A stretch of DNA of 25,405 bases from an uncultured Senegalimassilia sp. (GTDB lineage Bacteria > Actinomycetota > Coriobacteriia > Coriobacteriales > Eggerthellaceae). The translations under genes and the position numbers were made by a program. The stretch covers positions 1 to 25,405 of the forward strand of contig CAKUJT010000027.1 of the NCBI GenBank assembly GCA_934661765.1, given 5' to 3'. Shown piece by piece: positions 22,225-25,405 of this stretch. The notes under the pieces are model-generated. The model searched no databases. It was not told where the DNA came from and saw nothing but the letters and a program-made list of their open reading frames with translations. Each line of letters begins with the position of its first letter. Within the stretch, counting starts at the first letter, position 1.

Positions 22225-23502
22225 ATGAAAATCTCTCGCAGACATTTCGTAAAGGCAGCCGCAGCAATGAGTGCCGTATTCATGCTGGCAGGCTGCAGCG
22301 GCAACAGCGGCAGCAGTTCTTCCGGCGGCAAGACGGAACTGACCTTCCAGATTTGGGACGTTGCACAGAAGGAAGGCATGGAGGCCATGTGTGCCGCCTA
22401 CACCCAGCAGCACCCGGATGTCAGCATTGAGGTGCAGGTCACCAGCTGGAACGAATACTGGACCAAGCTGGAGGCTGCCGCCACCAGCAACCAGATGCCG
22501 GATATTTTCTGGATGCACACCAACGAGCTGCTGAAGTATGCCGACAACGGGATTCTGGCAGATTGCTCCGACATCGTGGAGAAGGACAAGTTCTCGGAGA
22601 TTTCGCTGTCCAACGCCATGGGCTCCGACGGCACCCTGTATGCAGTCCCCAAGGACAAGGACACGGTTGGTCTGGTGTATAACAAAGAAATGTTCGATGC
22701 TGCCGGTGTTGCTTACCCGGACGAGAACTGGACCTGGGACGATCTGGTCAGCGCATCCGAGAAGATTCACGCTGCCACCGGCAAGTACGGCTATATGGCA
22801 TACGCCGACGACCAGCTTGGCTACTGGAACTTTGTGTATCAGGCCGGCGGCTACATCCTGAACGAGGACAAGACCAAGGCGGGCTTTACCCAGCCTGCCA
22901 CCGAAAAGGCAATGAAGTTCTACATCGGTCTCCAGCAGAACGACTGGTGCCCGGACCAGACCTACTTTGCCGAGACCGCTCCCGGCACTGCATTCTTCTC
23001 CGAGAAGGGCGCAATGTTCCTGGAAGGCGACTGGAACATCCTTGCCGAGCTGCAGAACTACCCCGAAATGGTGGGCAAGTGGGATGTGGCCGTTCTGCCC
23101 AAGTGCCCCGACCCGGAAAGCGGCGACGGCCGTGCGACCATCTCCAATGGTCTGTGCTACGCCACTGCTGCCAACAACAAGAATCTGGATACCGTGAAGG
23201 ATGTCCTGAAATTCTTCGGCAGCGAGGAGGGTCAGCGCATTCAGGGCGAAAGCGGTGCGGCCATCCCTGCCTATGAGGGGCTGGAGGAAACCTGGGCAGG
23301 CTGCTTTGCAGAGTATCCCATCAACATTCAGTGCTTCATTGATATGTTTGAGTACAGCGTCCAGAGCGTCAACAACGCCTCTCGCCCGGAGTGGAAGAGC
23401 AAGGTCAACGATGAGCTGCTGAAAATCTACGCAGGTACCGAGGATATTGACGCCGGTCTGCAGAATATGCAGGACATCGTGGATCAGGCCAGCGCGGGCT
23501 GA
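22225..23502 (+). CDS. Sugar-binding lipoprotein of a CUT1 ABC importer
   Basis: A 425-residue extracytoplasmic solute-binding protein of family 1 (MalE/MsmE type); start at 22225 after GGAGGAG. The N-terminus MKISRRHFVKAAAAMSAVF carries a twin-arginine-like SRRHFVK and then the lipobox LAGC, followed by a glycine/serine linker. The mature protein starts TELTFQIWDVAQKEGMEA and has the family features ITSWNEYW-like strand, PDIFWMH, GKYGYMAYADDQ and a C-terminal GAAIPAYEGLEE segment. It captures an oligosaccharide and hands it to the two permeases that follow. Substrate is not determined; raffinose- or melibiose-type sugars are possible from the likely next gene. Confidence 0.93.
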   Translation: MKISRRHFVKAAAAMSAVFMLAGCSGNSGSSSSGGKTELTFQIWDVAQKEGMEAMCAAYTQQHPDVSIEVQVTSWNEYWTKLEAAATSNQMPDIFWMHTNELLKYADNGILADCSDIVEKDKFSEISLSNAMGSDGTLYAVPKDKDTVGLVYNKEMFDAAGVAYPDENWTWDDLVSASEKIHAATGKYGYMAYADDQLGYWNFVYQAGGYILNEDKTKAGFTQPATEKAMKFYIGLQQNDWCPDQTYFAETAPGTAFFSEKGAMFLEGDWNILAELQNYPEMVGKWDVAVLPKCPDPESGDGRATISNGLCYATAANNKNLDTVKDVLKFFGSEEGQRIQGESGAAIPAYEGLEETWAGCFAEYPINIQCFIDMFEYSVQSVNNASRPEWKSKVNDELLKIYAGTEDIDAGLQNMQDIVDQASAG

Positions 23503-23525
23503 AAATGCAGCTTGGGAGGAACCAA

Positions 23526-24410
23526 ATGAAAAGCACATCAAAACTGGGTCGGGATGGATCTTTCTGGGGGCTGGTCATGGTAGCTCCCACCATCATCGGT
23601 CTGATGATTCTGAATATTATCCCCTTCTTCCAGACCATCTACATGAGCTTTTCCAAGACGAAAGCCTTTGGAGCCTATCAGTTCTGCGGTCTGGAAAACT
23701 ACCTTGAAATGTTCCGCAATGCGGAATTCTGGAAGGCAAACTGGAACTCCCTCTACTTCTGCATCCTCACTGTGCCGGTGGGCGTTTTTCTGGCGCTGAT
23801 CGTGGCGGTGCTGCTGAACGCAAAGATCAAGGGCAAGACCGCCTTCCGTGCCATCTTCTTCCTGCCCATGGTGGTGGCTCCTGCTGCGGTGGCGATGGTC
23901 TGGAAGTGGATCTTCAATGCGGAGTACGGCATTCTGAATCAGGTTCTTGGCACGAACATCCGCTGGCTGACCAACCCCGGAATCGTTCTGGTCACCTGTG
24001 CCATCGTTTCCATCTGGAGCTCCATCGGCTACGATGCCGTGCTGCTGCTGTCCGGCATCCAGAACATTTCCCAGTCCCTGTACGAAGCCGCCGAGCTGGA
24101 CGGTGCATCCAAGATCCGCCAGTTCTTCAGCATTACGCTGCCCATGGTGTCGCCCACCCTGTTTGTGGTGCTCATCATGCGCCTGATGGCCTCCCTGAAG
24201 GTCTACGACCTGATCTACATGATGGTGGAGCAGACGAACCCTGCGCTGACCAGCGCACAGAGCCTGATGTATCTGTTCTACCGCGAGAGCTTTGTTGCCG
24301 GCAATAAGGGCTACGCATCGGCCATTGTGGTGTGGACCGTGCTGCTGATCGGTCTGGTCACGTTGGTGCAGTTCATCGGTCAGAAGAAGTGGGTCAATTA
24401 CGAGGTGTAA
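23526..24410 (+). CDS. CUT1 ABC sugar permease, first subunit (MalF/MsmF type)
   Basis: A 294-residue membrane protein with GGGAGGA upstream of the ATG. Six transmembrane helices can be read, the first at about 12-33 (LVMVAPTIIGLMILNIIPF). The cytoplasmic EAA loop, EAAELDGASKIRQFFSITLP, sits near residues 195-215 and contacts the ABC ATPase. It starts 23 bases after the binding-protein stop and forms a heterodimer with the next gene product. Confidence 0.94.
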   Translation: MKSTSKLGRDGSFWGLVMVAPTIIGLMILNIIPFFQTIYMSFSKTKAFGAYQFCGLENYLEMFRNAEFWKANWNSLYFCILTVPVGVFLALIVAVLLNAKIKGKTAFRAIFFLPMVVAPAAVAMVWKWIFNAEYGILNQVLGTNIRWLTNPGIVLVTCAIVSIWSSIGYDAVLLLSGIQNISQSLYEAAELDGASKIRQFFSITLPMVSPTLFVVLIMRLMASLKVYDLIYMMVEQTNPALTSAQSLMYLFYRESFVAGNKGYASAIVVWTVLLIGLVTLVQFIGQKKWVNYEV

Positions 24411-24413
24411 ACT

Positions 24414-25250
24414 ATGAATGCCAGTCTGAATACCAGAAAGAATGTCGCAACGTTCTTTACCTATTTGGTCTTGATCCTCGGCAGCATCAGCATGATCTTT
24501 CCCTTTGTATGGATGGTGCTTACCAGCTTCAAGACGCAGGCCGAGTCTATGGCGATTCCGCCGCAGATCCTGCCCTCCCAATGGAATCTGGACAGCTTTG
24601 TCAAGGCATTGCAGAGTCTGCCCTTTACCAACCTCTACATCAATACGGGTCTGCTGATCCTGTTCCGTGTGATCTTTGCGGTGGTGTTCAGCTCCATGGC
24701 GGGCTATGCCTTTGCCAAGCTGGAATTCCCCTGCAAAAAGCTGCTGTTCAGTCTGGTGCTGATCCAGATGATGCTGCCGAGCCAGATCTTCATTATTCCG
24801 CAGTATCAGATGCTGGCAAAGATGGGGGCCACCAACTCCATCTTCGCGCTGGTGTTCCCCGGTCTGGTCAGCGCCTTCGGCACCTTCTTTTTGCGGCAGG
24901 CGTATCTGGGCATCCCCAACGAGATCGCAGAGGCAGCGTATCTGGACGGCTGCAACAAGTGGCAGACCTTCGTCAAGGTCATGCTGCCGCTGACCGGCCC
25001 CAGCATGGCGGCACTGGCCATCTTTACGGCGGTGTTCGCTTATGCCGACCTGATGTGGCCGCTGATCTGCAACACCGACCTGAACATGATGACCCTGTCT
25101 GCCGGCCTTTCCACCCTGAACGGTCAGTACACCACCAACTTCCCGGTGCTGATGGCAGGCAGCCTGCTGGCCATGATCCCCATGGTGATTTTGTACCTGA
25201 TCTTCCAAAAGCAGTTTATTCAGGGCATTGCCATGACCGGCGGTAAATAA
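24414..25250 (+). CDS. CUT1 ABC sugar permease, second subunit (MalG/MsmG type)
   Basis: A 278-residue membrane protein starting three bases after the previous stop. It has six predicted helices and the EAA loop EAAYLDGCNKWQTFVKVMLP near residues 167-187, with the MalG-like features PQYQMLAKMGATNS and LRQAYLGIPNEIAEAA. The energising ATPase is not encoded here; CUT1 systems often use a shared MsmK/MsiK-type ATPase from elsewhere in the genome. Confidence 0.94.
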   Translation: MNASLNTRKNVATFFTYLVLILGSISMIFPFVWMVLTSFKTQAESMAIPPQILPSQWNLDSFVKALQSLPFTNLYINTGLLILFRVIFAVVFSSMAGYAFAKLEFPCKKLLFSLVLIQMMLPSQIFIIPQYQMLAKMGATNSIFALVFPGLVSAFGTFFLRQAYLGIPNEIAEAAYLDGCNKWQTFVKVMLPLTGPSMAALAIFTAVFAYADLMWPLICNTDLNMMTLSAGLSTLNGQYTTNFPVLMAGSLLAMIPMVILYLIFQKQFIQGIAMTGGK

Positions 25251-25275
25251 GCCCTTCCCACTTTTCTCCATCACA

Positions 25276-25330
25276 GCCGACAGGCGGGTAGCCGTTCCGA
25301 CACGACAGCCTGTCTGTCGGCATTTCTGTT
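25276..25330 (+). terminator. Possible terminator or attenuator hairpin
   Basis: GCCGACAG (25276-25283) can pair with CTGTCGGC (25314-25321), and the overlapping GACAGGC with GCCTGTC (25308-25314). Only a weak T run follows, so partial read-through into the next gene is likely. Confidence 0.45.
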
Positions 25331-25359
25331 AAAAATAATCTCGTTGAGGTATAGCACGC

Positions 25360-25405
25360 ATGAGTATTCGATTTGATTCCGAGACCCGCATTTTTGTATT
25401 GGAAA
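25360..25405 (+). CDS. 5' end of a downstream gene, possibly GH36 alpha-galactosidase
   Basis: The ATG at 25360, with GAGGT about ten bases upstream, opens 15 codons to the window edge: MSIRFDSETRIFVLE. This resembles the usual beginning of GH36 alpha-galactosidases (a short strand, then D-E/S-T-x-x-F-x-L), and a sugar importer with an AraC regulator beside it is a common setting. Fifteen residues are too few to be sure. Confidence 0.45.
   Translation, partial: MSIRFDSETRIFVLE

Noticed and set aside
23538..25274. 578-codon minus-strand open frame
   Set aside because: Antisense to both permease genes, histidine- and glutamine-rich with no domain; a by-product of codon bias in the real genes.
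1..25405. CRISPR array or insertion sequence with intact transposase
   Set aside because: No regularly spaced repeats and no transposase frame with terminal inverted repeats were seen.

Overview
The window looks like chromosome of a gut Clostridia of the Oscillospiraceae, most like Faecalibacterium or a close relative. This rests on general sequence character (GC-rich genes, Gram-positive ribosome binding sites, a DUF6061-like small protein, a lipoprotein with a Tat-like N-terminus next to two CUT1 permeases), not on a marker gene, so genus is a guess.

Region 1 (1-2376) is the worn edge of a mobile element. It holds the start of a RepA-like RecA-fold ATPase on the minus strand, a divergent XRE repressor with two palindromic operators, decayed coding fragments, and the last 56 codons of a tyrosine integrase on the minus strand.

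Region 2 (2377-19009) is the notable part: about 16.6 kb, ten genes, all on the plus strand, closely packed and partly translationally coupled. In order: a 999-residue protein joining RNA polymerase alpha-CTD-like domains to a sigma-70 region-4 helix-turn-helix; a ParB-like protein; an SF2/SNF2-like helicase; the SbcD nuclease; the SbcC ATPase; a 22-residue membrane microprotein; a 991-residue protein with an acidic linker, TPR-like helices and a coiled coil; a cytoplasmic BspA-type leucine-rich-repeat protein; a protein starting with MKFRTDFVTNSSSSSY; and a radical SAM/SPASM enzyme with an unusual CX7CX6C cluster motif. I read this as one multi-gene system. DNA sensing or processing by the ParB-like, helicase and SbcCD module, plus post-translational modification by the radical SAM enzyme, fits the parts. 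Defence or genome surveillance is a hypothesis, not something the sequence proves.

Region 3 (19010-20930) is accessory sequence: a DUF4160/DUF2442 pair (toxin-antitoxin-like), a cluster of TTGACCAC octamers, a tRNA-Arg(CCG) with a strong terminator, and a DUF6061-like small protein.

Region 4 (20931-25405) is a sugar-uptake locus: a long perfect hairpin, a divergent AraC-type regulator, a lipoprotein sugar-binding protein, two CUT1 permeases, and the first 15 codons of a downstream gene, possibly an alpha-galactosidase. No ABC ATPase is present, as is usual for CUT1 importers that share one.
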